A DNA stretch of 64,000 nt, taken from contig JAMSLZ010000002.1 in assembly GCA_026027325.1 (NCBI GenBank), positions 2,604,001-2,668,000 of the forward strand, read 5' to 3'. Position 1 is the first letter of the stretch; every line of letters begins with the position of its first letter. The DNA comes from Actinomucor elegans. Its lineage: Eukaryota; Mucoromycota; Mucoromycetes; Mucorales; Mucoraceae. This document shows positions 25,938 to 38,061 of this stretch, piece after piece. The notes beneath the pieces are model-generated. The model saw nothing but the letters and a program-made list of their open reading frames with translations, was not told where the DNA came from and did no database searches. Both the position numbers and the translations under genes were made by a program.

Positions 25938-28900
25938 TTAAGAAAGGTCGAGGGATTGCAGTGATATGATGTTTACTATCTCTCTACGGTTTTTGAGCCA
26001 TTCTTTAAATGTAGTTAGCTTGCGCGCCTCTTTGAACGCATTGTGATCTTGTTGGATATCGTCGTCTTCGGAATCATCAGCTGTTGAAATAGTAGTACCC
26101 ATTTCCTCTAAGAGATAGTTTGCAAAAACTACCAAATAGAAATAACGAACGAGATAATTAAGAGCAACCTCACGTGCTGCTCTCCACTTTTTGGAGCCTT
26201 GATCTGTCATTGCCTCAATTCGCAGTTTGTAATCATATATTGCTTTTCGTAAGTTCTGCATATGGTCACACATATTGATAGCTTGGTCTGTAAGACGTTT
26301 TGCGAGTTTTCCATAAGAAAGGACACTCACTAGCTGAAGAATGACACGATATTCTCCATTTTGATAGCGCTCTCTTTCTTCATGAGATTCGTCGTTATCT
26401 GAATCGCTATCAAGATTGATTACAGTAGTATCTGCCATGAAGCTATCTGCCATATCACCGATAGCATCATTGCTTAATATCATAGATAACAATGATGCCA
26501 CAATCATTCCTGTTGTAGTCCTTCCGCGGCTGTATAGAACCGTGAGTATACGAAATTATGACAGATATAGACAACATACCCCATTTGACAATTAAATATC
26601 ATATCTACACCTTGATTTGCCTCGCTCATTCGATGAATTAATTGGTCAAATACATCAGGAATAGGAGCTTGCTCATCCGTACTATAACAAAGAGTCAGAT
26701 CAAGTAAAACCATATCACTTCTTTTTCTTTTTTTTTTTTTTACATTGGTATTCTAAGGTAATCCACTTGATAACCTTCTTTTCGAATTGATTCAAATACT
26801 TGACTTGGTGTTTCAATTTGATCTACCGGCACAGTTTCCCACAGAGGCTAAGGTAACACACAAATTAGAGTTTGTGATTTACCATTCAAAAGGAACCTAC
26901 CAATAGATTAAACCCACTGTCTTCGTCGTGTAACAGCATACGGCCTTGGTATTCGTTCAATTCTTGCACTACATCCAATTTCATACGATCCTCCATACTC
27001 TCCACTCTCTCTCGAGATATACCCGTTGTTTCCAAATTTTTAAGCGGATCATTAAATAGCCGAAGCACATACGGATTTTTGTTGACGTACACTACTGGTT
27101 CTTCTCGCAAGCATGTCCAATACACCCAACGACGGCCGCCAGGACCAGCATGCATTGCCTTGAGAATAGATTTAATTGCATCCTTGTTGGGCATAGCGCA
27201 GCCTGAGATAAAAGGTGCTTCCACAGGCATCTCATCATCGCGCTCCATATCAGCTGCTAATCCACTTACAGAAGCAGCCAAACCACCGTATTTCACTGCA
27301 GATTTGACTTGTTTAATTTCGATTCGACGGAAATTGTAAGCGCCAGGGATCTTTTCTTTCAAGCTCATTTTTTGACATCCGGGAAATGCGTCGTGTTTCA
27401 AAATCGTTTGTTGTGCTAATACTTGACCATGACGTGAATTGACGACGCGCATGACCTCACTCGATAAAGCCATACCATCCCCACCTCCCAACGTTTGTTC
27501 CACAGGCACCAACGCACTAAATTCATCTCGAATATGCAGCAAATCTTGAAGAATCGTGCCTAGCTCAGGATGACGTTTCATCCAAAGCCCAAAGCTTTCT
27601 GTCTCGCGTACCAACGAAGGAGAGGTGCTATCAAGGTAGGCTTGGAAACAAATGAGCAAAAAATAACGTTCAAGGGCAGTGATGCCTCGTTTCACTGTGC
27701 GTCTAAATTGGGCGGGATCTTCCTGCTTTTCTTTTTCTGCTTGGATACGTGCAGATTCAATCGTGCCTCTGAGATGGGTTCCACCAACGCTACACTGGTC
27801 CAAAATTGTGTCCACTATACCCTTATTTTCAAGTCCGCGTTTAATAACACGCAGTAAACTGTTGATGATTTGGTAATTAGGATATTGTTGTGTTGCAGCA
27901 GCTGCTGTAAGCTCGGTGCGACTATTACGGAGTGAAGATGCAGCAGATGAAGATAAGGTATTTTTGGGTCTAATCCAACGCGTAAGTAACGTAGCAATGA
28001 TTGTACCTGTGGTCGATCTACCGAGCCCCACTTGACAATTCCTATTAAAAAAAAAGGGAGAATCAGGTGAGTTTTTGCAATTTCTCACACAACAAAACCT
28101 ACATAACAACGGCCGTATTGGAAAGATCCACTCTGGTCACTAATGAAGTAAGATCATCAAAATCGTTCCATTCTGGAGCTTTCTCAGCTGTAATAGGTAC
28201 ACGATGATACATGAGCAAGCCATTGACCTTAGCAGGAGAACCATCATCGTCATTATCTGATGTATCGTTGTATTCCAAAGCTGCAAATTCCATCACTTCG
28301 CGAACTGTCATAATGTCCTGTATATCTACTTCTTCCCAAGAAGAAAGTACATTACCCTCGCTATCTTCGCCATGCAATAGTATACGACCACCACATTGCA
28401 TCACCTCACGAATCACATCCTCCTTGAGTCTTTCTTCCAGTTGTTCCATACGAGATCCAGTAATACCCTTGTAGGCACGCAAATTACGTAACGTAAAAGC
28501 TCGATCACGCAAAACATAAGGAATGCCGTTAATATATATGATGGGTTCCTCACGCAAATTGATCCATAGGATGCGTTCGTTTTTGGGTCGATCATTTAAT
28601 AAGCTACGAATGACTTGACGAAGTCCATTTACAGTTGGTTGTGCTACACCATAGACATGGGTGTTTTCGATACGTCTAAAGTTAGAAGCACCATCAATGA
28701 CAAAACTATGATGTCTTTCAGATGTGTTTCCATGCTGTTGAGACGATTCGTCTTCATCCTTATTATCTTCATTATTATTATCTCTTTTGTCTGCTAAATA
28801 ACCATAATGCCAGAAATCCACTTTGAGAATAGTTTGAGAGGTAAGCACTACACCTGTGCGAGACTATATTATTAAAGAATAAAAGTAAGCATCATAGTCT

Positions 28901-31404
28901 TTCTTTCTTTACTTCATTTTTTCTTGTTTGTTTGTTATATACACTTACGTTAATCACAAACTCTTCCATTTCCACAGTGATGCCTGTGTTCATTTGCTGC
29001 CCTGCGCCTGTCATATCAAACATACCCGGTGTCAAAGAACCTCTGGATCTACTCAATGCGTTACTGGTTCCTCGTTTTTGATTTTGTTGGTTAGGGCTCA
29101 GGTGATGCAAGTCTTCTACAGGACGGAAAAAGTAGAGCCTTGGTCCTTTGCGTCGCATATTTTTCAGCATAGCCCAAATCTCGGTACGTGCTCGAACCCA
29201 AGACGAAAACCGTGTTTCAAACTTGGTATTGGGTGATTCATTAACATAGGCTGTGAAACACAATAAAAAGAAATAGCGCTGTAAACCTGCTAAAGCCTTG
29301 CCCAAGTAATTACTCTCGTTGTAGTCTGCAGAAGAGGTTTGTGTAGTTTGTCGTATACGATTGGTTAGAATAGACTCTCTCAAGTTTACCACAGCGTCCG
29401 CTATATAGATTGATTAGATTATCATATTTTTTTAACCTCCCCAGTATGTACTTACACCGATCAATAACAATATCCAAAACCTTTTTGCTAAATGTGCCAC
29501 TTTCCAATACTGTAGTTAAAGAAACAATGGATTGATAGTTACCCATGATAGCTTCTTTTAGATTCTCAATCAATGAGCCTCTTTCTAATACCCATTCAAT
29601 AGCAGAACGAGAAGATAGCTTTGAATCCAGTGCTGTGTATCATATGGATAAATTAAACGCACGTTTCATTTTCATTTATAGATTTTTTTTTTACCATCTT
29701 CAAGAATAAGCACAAGCCTGAGTAAAGCATTGTTCTTTGCATTCACATTATCAGCCTCTTCCAATCCCTTTACAAATCGATTCATGTTCAACTCATCTGA
29801 TATTGTTGAGGAACCACTTTCCAGTTGGGCTGCGTAACTCCAGCCTGGAACAGGGAAAGGATCAGGCTTACCTCTTTCAATCAGTTGCGTGCGTCGAATG
29901 ATTTGAGCAATAATAATACCGACCGTAGCTGAACAAAACATATGAGTGTCTACAAAATATGTGGCACTTGAAAGTTTACCTACTTCGAACAGCACCAATG
30001 CCACAATTGAAAATAAGCGGATCAGTAGGCTCCAAAGTGCGAATCACATTGATATATTCATCAAAGTAGTTATCTTCAGGGGATTGCTCGGGTGAGATTG
30101 GGATTCTAAAATAATTTACTCGATAGCCTTTGGTTTGAAACGCTTGGAATACTATTCTGATGTGATTAGAGCTTTATTTTTTTTTTTTTTTTTTTTTTTT
30201 TTTTAGGTTAAATACCTTCTTTTGGTGTTTGAACTTGATCAGCTGCAATATAACAAGGCACTACAGTCCCATCAGCTGTATATGATGTTAGCTTGAAACT
30301 AAGGTAGTGATCCAATAATTTAATAGTATACTTACACAGCTCTTGATGAACCAATAATAAACCTCCCAAAGACTTGGCTTCCTTCAAAACATCCAATTTT
30401 AATCGCTCCTCGACCTTTTCTAAACGAACAGAATTGATGCCTAGGAAAGTGCTCATGTTTTGCATAGGGTCTGCATATTCGCGCAATACATAGGGAGAGC
30501 CATTTAAATAGACTAGAGGAAAAAAAAAAGGTCAGTCAGTCATTGTTTTAATGTACTAATAAAAAAAAAGACTAACCCAAAGGCTCCTCACGAGTTGAAA
30601 ACCTATACGTATAGCATTGTATTAGCATATTATCTTCATTAGGATGCGTAACGTACTTACCATGTACATGAAGCAGGGTTTGTACTCTTGGGATGGCAAT
30701 TGAGGATAGCCAAAATGGTTGAGAGCCCAATCACCTATACACATAGAAAAAAAAAAACGCGCGCGTGAGTATAATAATAAAGGGGCGTGTGTAAAATTAA
30801 ACAGTACTGTAGGCTGTGCAACACCATGAACGTTTAGCTCCGCAACGCGAAAGTTGGGAGCTCCTTGAAGGTGAAAGTCGAGATTGGTATTGGTTCCTTT
30901 ACAATAACTCGCATTAATGGATGGGGGTCCTGAAGTCATACTTTGGGAACTTACCACTGGAGAAATGATCCATTTTCAAGATGGTATTTCTAGCTAAAAC
31001 GCTTCCTTTTCTTGTCTTGACTACATTGGGTGCCATCTTTAACAAAGTAGTGGGATCAAGTGTCTTTTGCGGTTGGATCAGGTCTGCTTGGAAACTGCTT
31101 TCTCTTGAATGATTTGCAGAATTGGAGCCACTGCCACTACAATATCATCATCATTAGTCATGCACTCTAAAAAAAAATTAGTATAAACTTACATGCGGGG
31201 AGGGACAAAGTTCTTTGATAGTTCCGCTACTTGAGATAACGTCGAATCAATGATACGACGTTGAAGACTCGGTGATTCAGATACGGAAGCACGGCGAGTG
31301 GATGAAGATTCAGCATATAAACTAAAGGCTGCGTTATGATGATTCGATTTTGGGGAAGAGCTAAGTATGCCTAAGCTATTATCTTTTGATGACGTAGCTG
31401 ACAT
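25938..31404 (-). CDS. Paladin-like protein with three PTP/phytase-like units
   Basis: Large multi-exon gene, start MSATSSKDNS at 31402-31404. The spliced product carries three tandem units with the same order: GVAQPT or equivalent, a LREEPxVYxNxxPYVLR block, an ERxKxDVxxE helix, and a CX5R phosphatase loop. Unit 1: STREEPLVYLNGSPYVLRE and NCGIGAVRTTVGIIIAQ. Unit 2: NLREEPIIYINGIPYVLRD and NCQVGLGRSTTGTIIAT. Unit 3: CLREEPVVYVNKNPYVLRL and NCQMGRGRTTTGMIVAS. The third loop appears only after removing the intron gtatgt...acag near 26526-26576, and the first uses donor gtaggt near 29985. This is the architecture of paladin (PALD1) and the inositol-hexakisphosphatase-like PTP family. Animal paladin is thought to be a phosphoinositide phosphatase or pseudophosphatase; activity here is unknown. 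The exon count (around 20) is approximate. Confidence 0.88.
30177..30204. repeat. Poly-T tract inside a paladin intron
   Basis: About 28 uninterrupted T on the plus strand (A on the coding strand) within an intron between unit-1 exons. On the transcript it is a poly-A run and therefore not the polypyrimidine tract. Confidence 0.7.
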
Positions 31405-33933
31405 GTTATTAAAACTAAAAGAAGAAGAAGAAGAAAGGTGAATGAAAAGAAGAAGTTGAAATATATAGGATATATTTTTCATTTTGACTGGCCGACTAGC
31501 GAGCATGAATCGTTTCAGGGCCAATAGCAGTCAGTCAGATGATACTCGTTACACCTTTATCATTTTCCCCTTTAAATATACTGCGTATTTTTTATTTATT
31601 TTTTGGATGATGCAGTAGTAATGGTAAGCTGATTGTGAGAAAAAAGAGATAAATAGAGATAATAAAATAACTTGTATCTATCAAGCATTGCTGTGTAATC
31701 AAAGATAGAGAGAGAGAGAGATAACGCGGACCTTTATTTTATATGTAATAGATAGTTTCACAGCATCTCGTTATGCAAAAATGGAGCTATCTTTCCTTAC
31801 GGGTGCCGCTTTGTCCAGTTAATGATTCAGGTTTCTTTCCAGATCATCAGGACTGGCTATAGTTTGCTTTGTTTTCTAACACACGCATTTTTAATGAAAC
31901 ATGTATAAGGTTTGATGCAGATACTGTCGATATTTTACCGATTGGTTTCCTTATCTAAAAGTCATGGTAACATTAATAAATTGACGCATGATGATTAGGA
32001 CATTGATTGAGTTGGAATCAAACTAAGGATTCTGCTCAATGTAGCAATTCATTCTGAACATGGGAAACTAATCAAATGTGACATTCTACCATGATTACAC
32101 GAAATCTTGCACGTTAAAAGTTTAGATGTCTGGAAATTTTTGAAAAAAAATACTGTGCAAGATGGCAACTTTAAAATAATAATTTTGATTCTTTATGAAA
32201 ACTTTCAGAAAACTTTATTTGCCTTTGAATGATGTAGGCTTTATAAAAATGTTAAAAATGAAAAAGATAAACTTGGTTATCTTTCTAGCCTTGTGTAAAA
32301 TTTGGTCATTTTAATTTACATACTCAATATATTGTTCACTAGAAAAGGGTGTACTCTATTCTATCTATTGCTTTATCTTGAAGTCCGTGCCTTGGCTTAT
32401 CATTGATACATAAGTTTAGTCGTTCTGAAGATTTTATCTAGTGCGTGCCAATGATGATGCCGCGGCCAAAGAAATTAAAATCGGTACGAAAATCCGAAAA
32501 TCTAAATAATGATCATGAAAGACGCTCAGTATATACAATAATGCTTCGTAGTCTAAACGTAAGTTATGGGGTATCACTGTACCTTTTATGATGTAAGTTC
32601 TATGCAGAAACAAAACCAACAAGTTTTGTTCTAGAGAGCGACAATGACTATTAGATCGGAGATATGGAACACTTTATTGTGTAATTGTACCTTTATTAAT
32701 AAAGTGAAGGCTTTATGTTTTATATTTTTCCGGGAACAATTCAAAACATAATATCAAACTAGATAAAATTGCATGGCTTTGCTTAAGGCACTATGAACCT
32801 GCATATTCAATCGTTGACATAAGAGCATCTCATATAAATACCATAGAGACATGTTAAAGAACGTATGTCACTAGCCATATTTCCTCAAATAGGCATCTGC
32901 AGTACCATGTAATAGTTCATACACAAGAATATAAAAAGGGATACTACAAGGTCAATGCAATCCTTCTTATTGGATCAGACACGACTCACATGCTCATCTT
33001 GATTTGTATTTTTCCCACTCTATAGATGTCCCTGGCAAACACCAAGCATTTGAGTTATCTCATTTGGTGCTACAAAAAGCGAGTTGTTTGAAGCACAAGC
33101 TCATTCGTAAATGTGTGATGCTGCGGTTACAATTTGCTCCCGTGGTTTCATATTTTCAAGTTTCATTTCTATGTTTTTTTTTGATCCACTATAGTTACTA
33201 TAGAAGCTTTAGTACAATTAGCCATCTATTGAATAAAAGAAATATGTCAATACGCAAAAACAGTAATAAAATAGGCTTTTTTTACAGCATTTGTTTGCGT
33301 TTTAAATGTTATAAAAACATGTTACAACCTTTAAATCTATGGAGTCTTTTTTAAACTCTTATTATTCTAGTTTTTTATAAAAATAAACACATCTAATAGG
33401 CAGAAATATGGACTCGAAATAGCTCACAGTATAATTAGATTAAAAGACGATACCTTTAAAAAGTTGTTTACATTATCATACAAGGATGGATAGCAATGCA
33501 AGTGAGTATTTCCATCTTCACTTTGGTTTGGTTATGCAGCTGTTGTATGTCTTCTCAGATGAAATTCATTGTCCGATATTCTGTATATCTACATCCAATT
33601 TTGTTTTATATGATACTTCATAATCAGCTGTTTCAAAATGATCTGGTTATGGCCAAGATAATATCACAAATAAGCTACACTGCAAAACTCACCATCCTCG
33701 TAGTAATACTTTTTTCTCTTATTCAACATTATATTCTATTAGCTTCAGATCAATAGAAATGTTATATTAGAATTCCTTGCTCTTTGCCACTATTTAAATT
33801 TAATTTCAAACCTCACCAATCTGCGATGTGTGACTTCATAAGTTTAATAAAACTTGATTTACAAAAAAAAATTGTTTTATATGTAGATACACCTTTTTCC
33901 AAAACAATGTCGCATTAAAAAAAATTGTTATCG
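31405..33933. other. Gene-free AT-rich region
   Basis: Holds the promoter of the paladin-like gene at its left end, with a GA microsatellite near 31705-31722 (gagagagagagag). Frames at 32434-32622, 33004-33354 and 33496-33756 lack motifs and are judged chance. It ends where the direct repeat bordering the accessory island starts. Confidence 0.45.
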
Positions 33934-34042
33934 CTGTTGTAAACGCTCGTGATTATGCCAATAAGAGAATACTATAGATATAAGTTTATATATATATCCT
34001 TGTATATAGTTAAAACATATATAGTGTATAATTGTTCATTAA
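33934..34042 (+). repeat. Left direct repeat bordering the island
   Basis: Starts ctgttgtaaacgctcgtgat and runs through tatatatccttgtatata to tgttcattaa. It matches 39896-39988 in the same orientation. Differences over the first 40 bp are nearly all transitions (C/T or G/A), followed by a small length difference. Confidence 0.7.
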
Positions 34043-34059
34043 ATAGGACGACTTACAAG

Positions 34060-34091
34060 GAAGTCACCATCGTAGTCGTCGTAGTTGTCAT
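34060..34091. repeat. Short GTC-repeat remnant next to the left direct repeat
   Basis: Reads catcgtagtcgtcgtagttg, the reverse-complement orientation of the long GAC satellite at 38121-39882. The transposon starts immediately after it. Confidence 0.6.
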
Positions 34092-34283
34092 AGTGGTGAA
34101 ATCCGCATATGGCACTTTGCATATACAGTGCCGCCAGTGCCAAATGGCGGTATTCAAAAAACATACAGCAGTTTTGTAATTTTCAACTTGCGGTTTTTGC
34201 TACATCCAATCAGCGGCTTGACTGTACTCAATCAGCGGCTTTTTAGCACCCAAACGACGGTTTTGTAAATACTCATGTTGTGG
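34092..34283 (+). repeat. Left terminal inverted repeat of the IS630-type element
   Basis: Reverse-complement match to 35671-35853. Subrepeats include two copies of aatcagcggctt. Mismatches between the two arms are mostly transitions. Confidence 0.8.
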
Positions 34284-34342
34284 TTGGCTTAAGCAATGGA
34301 AATTGACTCTTGTTTATTTTGTTTTGTTTCAATTAACACAAA

Positions 34343-35663
34343 ATGAGTAACATATTTTTCTACGAAAACGGTCAAGGCGAAATAAGAGATGAGAATGGAG
34401 AAGAAGTAATGGACTGGGAAGAGAATACTGATCCTTTCAACATACGAACACTGATGACGTTAAGTCGCTATAAGATGTCACAGAAGCCAATTCCTGAGAG
34501 AGTTATTCATCAACTTCACGTGCAGATGGAGGGACTTGTTGAAGATGTAACAGCCGAAAAAAAAAAAGTGAAGAGAAACAACATCTATTCAGACAAACAG
34601 TGTGCTCTTTTTTATTACTTTAATAAAATTAAGCTATGGAAGGCAGCTCCCTCGGGCAGAATGGCAGGAATAGCGGAGCGTACGGCTCAAACTTGGGCAA
34701 AAAGACTCAAGGAGGATCTAAGTTGGAACATCTACGAAAAAGATACCAACAAAATCAATCGCACTTCTTCTCAATTACAAGATGAGCACAAAGAGCGCCT
34801 CACTAAGTTTTATTATGAGTACCCTCAAGCTTCAAAGCAGGATGCTGTGGCCAGCTTGATCAAAGCTTTTGAAGGATTCTCTTTGAAAAGGACTTCAGTT
34901 GGTAACTTTATCCTTTATGATTGCAACTTGACTTTCAAAAGAATCACGCCTCAACCTCTTGCAAGAAACAGTGAACAAATCCAAAAGCGCTTTGAGTGAG
35001 TAACAACAATGTTAAAAACCGACATAAACTACTTGACAAATTGCGTTTTTATGGATGAAGCTGCTTTTAATATCAACATGAGAGCTCCTTATGGACATTC
35101 TCCCAGTGGCACTCCAGCAGTAGTCGTGACTCCTTCGACCCGTGCAATTTCCTACTATACTTGGAGCTATTTCTTCTCAGGGCGTTGTAAGTGTTGAAGT
35201 GAGAGAGCCTCTGAAGTCCAAAAAGATCAAAGTTGCTGGCGGTAAGAAGAAAAAGAATGCACCAGCGACTGAGAAAAAGACGACCGGGACAACAGCTGGT
35301 CACTACATGAGGTTTATATCCAAGATGCTAAATGAAATGGACAAATTTCCAGAAATGGAAAACTTCTACATTATTATGGATAATGCTCCCATCCATAAAC
35401 CTGAGGACGATATTGATGGAATGATAGAGCGAAGGGGATATAGAAGCGTTCGCCTTCCTCCGTATTCTCCTGAACTGAACCCAATCGAGCAGTTCTGGGC
35501 TTTACTCAAAGGCAAAGTAAAGCGAAGCCAATTTGGCGATGCTGAAGACTTGAAGACAAGAATAAGTGAAGCCAGTCAAGATATTCCTGTTAATGCCCTT
35601 CAAAGTATTATTAGACACTCTAGTGAAAATTTCCAAAAATGTTTAAACAGAGATAATCTTTAA
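34343..35663 (+). pseudogene. DDE transposase (DD35E, IS630/Tc1 superfamily), disrupted
   Basis: N-terminal half 34343-34999: an acidic leader, then a helix-turn-helix region (GRMAGIAERTAQTWAKRLKE) and a linker (KQDAVASLIKAFEGFSLKR). An in-frame TGA stands at 34997-34999, and the frame continues past it to the first catalytic Asp in NCVFMDEAAFN. A frameshift occurs near 35140-35160, after TPSTRAIS. The second catalytic Asp is in YIIMDNAPIH, and the Glu in LPPYSPELNPIEQFW lies 35 residues later, giving a DD35E triad. The stop at 35661-35663 abuts the right TIR. All catalytic motifs remain, so decay is recent. Confidence 0.88.
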
Positions 35664-35670
35664 TAATAAA

Positions 35671-35853
35671 GCACAACTTGAGTATTTACAAAACCGCCAT
35701 TTGGGTGCTAAAAAGTCGCTGATCGAGTACAGTCAAGCCGCTGGTTGGATGAGAAAAAACCGCAAGTTGAAAACTGCAAAACCGCTATACGTTTTTTGAA
35801 TACCGCTATTTGGCACTGGCGGCACTATATATATTAAAACGGATTTCATCACT
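35671..35853 (-). repeat. Right terminal inverted repeat of the IS630-type element
   Basis: Begins cacaacttgagtatttac just after the transposase stop and ends ggcggcactatatatatta then cggatttcatcact. It mirrors 34092-34283. Confidence 0.8.
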
Positions 35854-36066
35854 TGAGAATATTTAGATCACCGCTTAGAAGTCAATTAATGCAGAATCGA
35901 TACATTAAAAAGATCTTTGATTGTTAATAAGAGACCATTTCTTTTGAAGTATAAATACAAGAGATATAAGCTAAATAGAATAACTTAACTTACTTTAAAT
36001 CATTAAAATCCTATAAAATGGTTTTAAATGATTTGCTGGCTTTTTAGTTAATTTTTACCGCAGCCA
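35854..36066. other. Spacer between transposon and mirror cassette
   Basis: About 210 bp of AT-rich DNA with no feature beyond its borders: the transposon TIR on the left and GTC repeats on the right. Confidence 0.5.
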
Positions 36067-36455
36067 TCGTAGTCGTCATCGTCGTAGTCGTAGTCGTCGT
36101 CGTTTAAATTTACTTTTACCCTCTTTCTCTTAACTACAACATCAAATAAAATTAAAAAAAAAATGTCAAGTAATGAAGGTAATCGACTATTTTTTGTTAG
36201 AATATAACATTATTTAACTGTTTTCTACCAAGGTCTGGATGCATTTACATTGCCGTGGAATTGGAAGCCAGGATCTGATCTTATGAGTAAGCTGCTATTC
36301 AATGATCCTATGGTTATAAATTTGATTGTACAATCACTGCTAGGTATTTATACTTATTTATACAAGTGTACTGGTTCGTAACATGCGTAATACTTTATAG
36401 GCACAGATGTTCCGGCAGACAGTTATACTGTAGCCTCAAATGAATGGGCAGATGG
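36067..36455 (+). repeat. Left arm of a near-perfect 389 bp inverted repeat
   Basis: Covers a GTC-repeat stub, the leader, exon 1, intron 1, exon 2, intron 2 and the first 55 bp of exon 3 of the left gene. I read only one difference from the right arm within the gene part (G versus A right after intron 1). Identity stops abruptly after gcagatgg at 36455. Confidence 0.93.
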
Positions 36456-36894
36456 TTTTGATGATGCATTTATAGTATATATCTCGCAAAATGAAAACGA
36501 TAGCAGATTCACACCTATAGTCATTATTACTCGAGAGGTAGTTGATTCTGATTCAATGTCAAACACTATTCTTTTCTGTACGCTAGTTTATGAGAAATTT
36601 AAAATTTTGCCAACCGTTTTGATCATTCCTACCAAGTTTATTGATAAGAAAGAATTAGGTATTGATGAAGGCTCATTTTTGATAAGACTTAAATCTACAT
36701 TTTGGGCACACAAGTGTTTTTTATTCTCTCCCTCTGACGTCAGTAGCGCAGATACCAGGCCCATACCTACGTTGGCTGCACTATGTCAATTTGTATCAAG
36801 CCCAAACAAAACATTTTCCTTTCTGTACGATGCTAAATCTCATAATGTTTGTTTGACTTGCGAAGCAAAAAGAAACGATAAAGAAAAGAAGTAG
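36163..36894 (+). CDS. Mirror-cassette gene A: catalytically degenerate PD-(D/E)XK-like protein
   Basis: Exons 36163-36178, 36233-36343 and 36401-36894, giving about 206 aa. The first about 60 residues (LDAFTLPWNWKPGSDLMSKL, then LVQSLLG-like IVQSLLG, TDVPADSYTVASNEWADG) equal gene B apart from residue 6. After that it diverges: DDAFIVYISQNEN, TPIVIITREV, YEKFKILPTVLIIPTKF, STFWAHKCFLFSPSD, PIPTLAALCQFVS. These blocks align with gene B but lack its IEFQDK core, so a nuclease role is unlikely. It ends 30 bp from the convergent stop of gene B and lacks B's C-terminal coiled coil and tail. Options: immunity or decoy partner, or a decaying duplicate. The intact frame and introns argue against simple decay. 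Confidence 0.8.
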
Positions 36895-36924
36895 CTTTTA
36901 TTCTGAAAATAAAATCATATTTAA
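36895..36924. terminator. Shared 30 bp bidirectional 3' end region
   Basis: Only 30 bp separate the two convergent stop codons. AATAAA-type signals occur on both strands (plus near 36907, minus near 36900), so the two transcripts almost certainly overlap at their 3' ends. Confidence 0.5.
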
Positions 36925-38061
36925 CTAGACTTTTTTTCGTTTTTTTAAATGATGATATGACGTCTTGAGGTTGTGGGATGATGAATATGAATTAAAGAGT
37001 CCTTGTGCTTTTCCTTCATTATATATGCATTTCCAGTTTTTGTTTTTACCTGGCTTGCTCATAGATTCAATGAATAAAATATCCTTTTCAGTATACTTAT
37101 TGCCAGTAATACTACTTTGACTTGATTCTGCTATATTTTCACACTCCAATTGTTTGCTTTGCTCGTTTATCAATTCCAAACTTTTTTCGATGCTATGTTT
37201 TATTTTCTTGACAGCTGATCTTGATGTATTCTCATCTTCATCTACAATATTTTCGATCTGTCTTTTTATGTTCTCAAGAACTGATCCTATAGATTTTACA
37301 GATTTGTTTTTCTTATCCATTTCATTCATGATTAATTGCTTGGAAGTTTGATAAAGGAGCCGTACTGTAGGATCTGATTGATGTTTTAATGACGCCAAAG
37401 ACACAGCACCACTAGTAATAAAATATCCCATAGCGACTATTGGGTTCATTGGAGATTCGCCTACGTAGCCAAGTATAGATTTTGACGATAAAAGAAGGCA
37501 TTCCTTTGCCCAGAATTTTGAATCTGTTTTCAAGAAGAATTTTTTACTAGCGACAGTAAAGTCTTTCTCTACGACAGCACTTGAAAAGCCTTTGATAGCA
37601 AAGATAAGAACGATTGGATATATTTTATACCGGCCGTAAGCAGAAAGGGAATACTTGATAAGTCTGGCCATGAAATCACAACTGACTTTGTCCTGGAATT
37701 CAATTAAAATGGGTGGCCTCGTTGACATTGAATTGCCTTTGAATATGAAGACCACGTCGGATTTAGTACCATCTGCCCATTCATTTGAGGCTACAGTATA
37801 ACTGTCTGCCGGAACATCTGTGCCTATAAAGTATTACGCATGTTACGAACCAGTACACTTGTATAAATAAGTATAAATACCTAGCAGTGATTGTACAATC
37901 AAATTTATAACCATAGGATCATTGAATAGCAGCTTACTCATAAGATCAGATCCTGGCTTCCAATTCCACGGCAATGTAAATGCATCCAGATCTTGGTAGA
38001 AAACAGTTAAATAATGTTATATTCTAACAAAAAATAGTCGATTACCTTCATTACTTGACAT
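36925..38061 (-). CDS. Mirror-cassette gene B: putative PD-(D/E)XK (Rpn-like) nuclease protein
   Basis: Three exons with the same splice sites as gene A; start MSSNED at 38059-38061, about 341 aa. The N-terminal about 60 residues are shared with A. A restriction-endonuclease-like core follows: SDVVFIFKG, then RPPILIEFQDKVSCDFMARL (beta strand with E-x-Q-x-K), IKYSLSAYGRYKIYPIVLIF and KFWAKECLLLSSKSI. This is the D...(E)xQ plus RxxxY layout of Rpn/COG5464-type PD-(D/E)XK nucleases, judged by eye. A coiled coil (SVLENIKRQIENIVDEDENT, KIKHSIEKSLELINEQSKQL) and a basic tail (KTSYHHLKKRKKV, NLS-like) finish it. The GAC satellite ends about 60 bp upstream of the start. Alternatives: host effector, mobile-element accessory, or selfish toxin. 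Confidence 0.8.

Larger units (their letters stand above)
34092..35853 (+). mobile_element. IS630/Tc1-type DNA transposon with about 185 bp terminal inverted repeats
   Basis: A 1.76 kb element bounded by long inverted repeats at 34092-34283 and 35671-35853. Each end begins near gtg(a/g)tgaaatccg and contains agtgccgccagtgccaaat. The repeats hold several CGG-centred motifs (gcggtatt, gcggtttt, cagcggctt twice), plausible transposase binding sites. The enclosed transposase frame is broken by one in-frame stop and one frameshift, so this copy looks non-autonomous. The exact outer ends and target duplication are not certain. Confidence 0.85.

Noticed and set aside
36163..36894. Gene A as a plain pseudogene of gene B
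   Set aside because: The frame is intact through three exons with good splice sites and its 3' half is diverged rather than broken. Loss of the catalytic motif alone does not make it a pseudogene.
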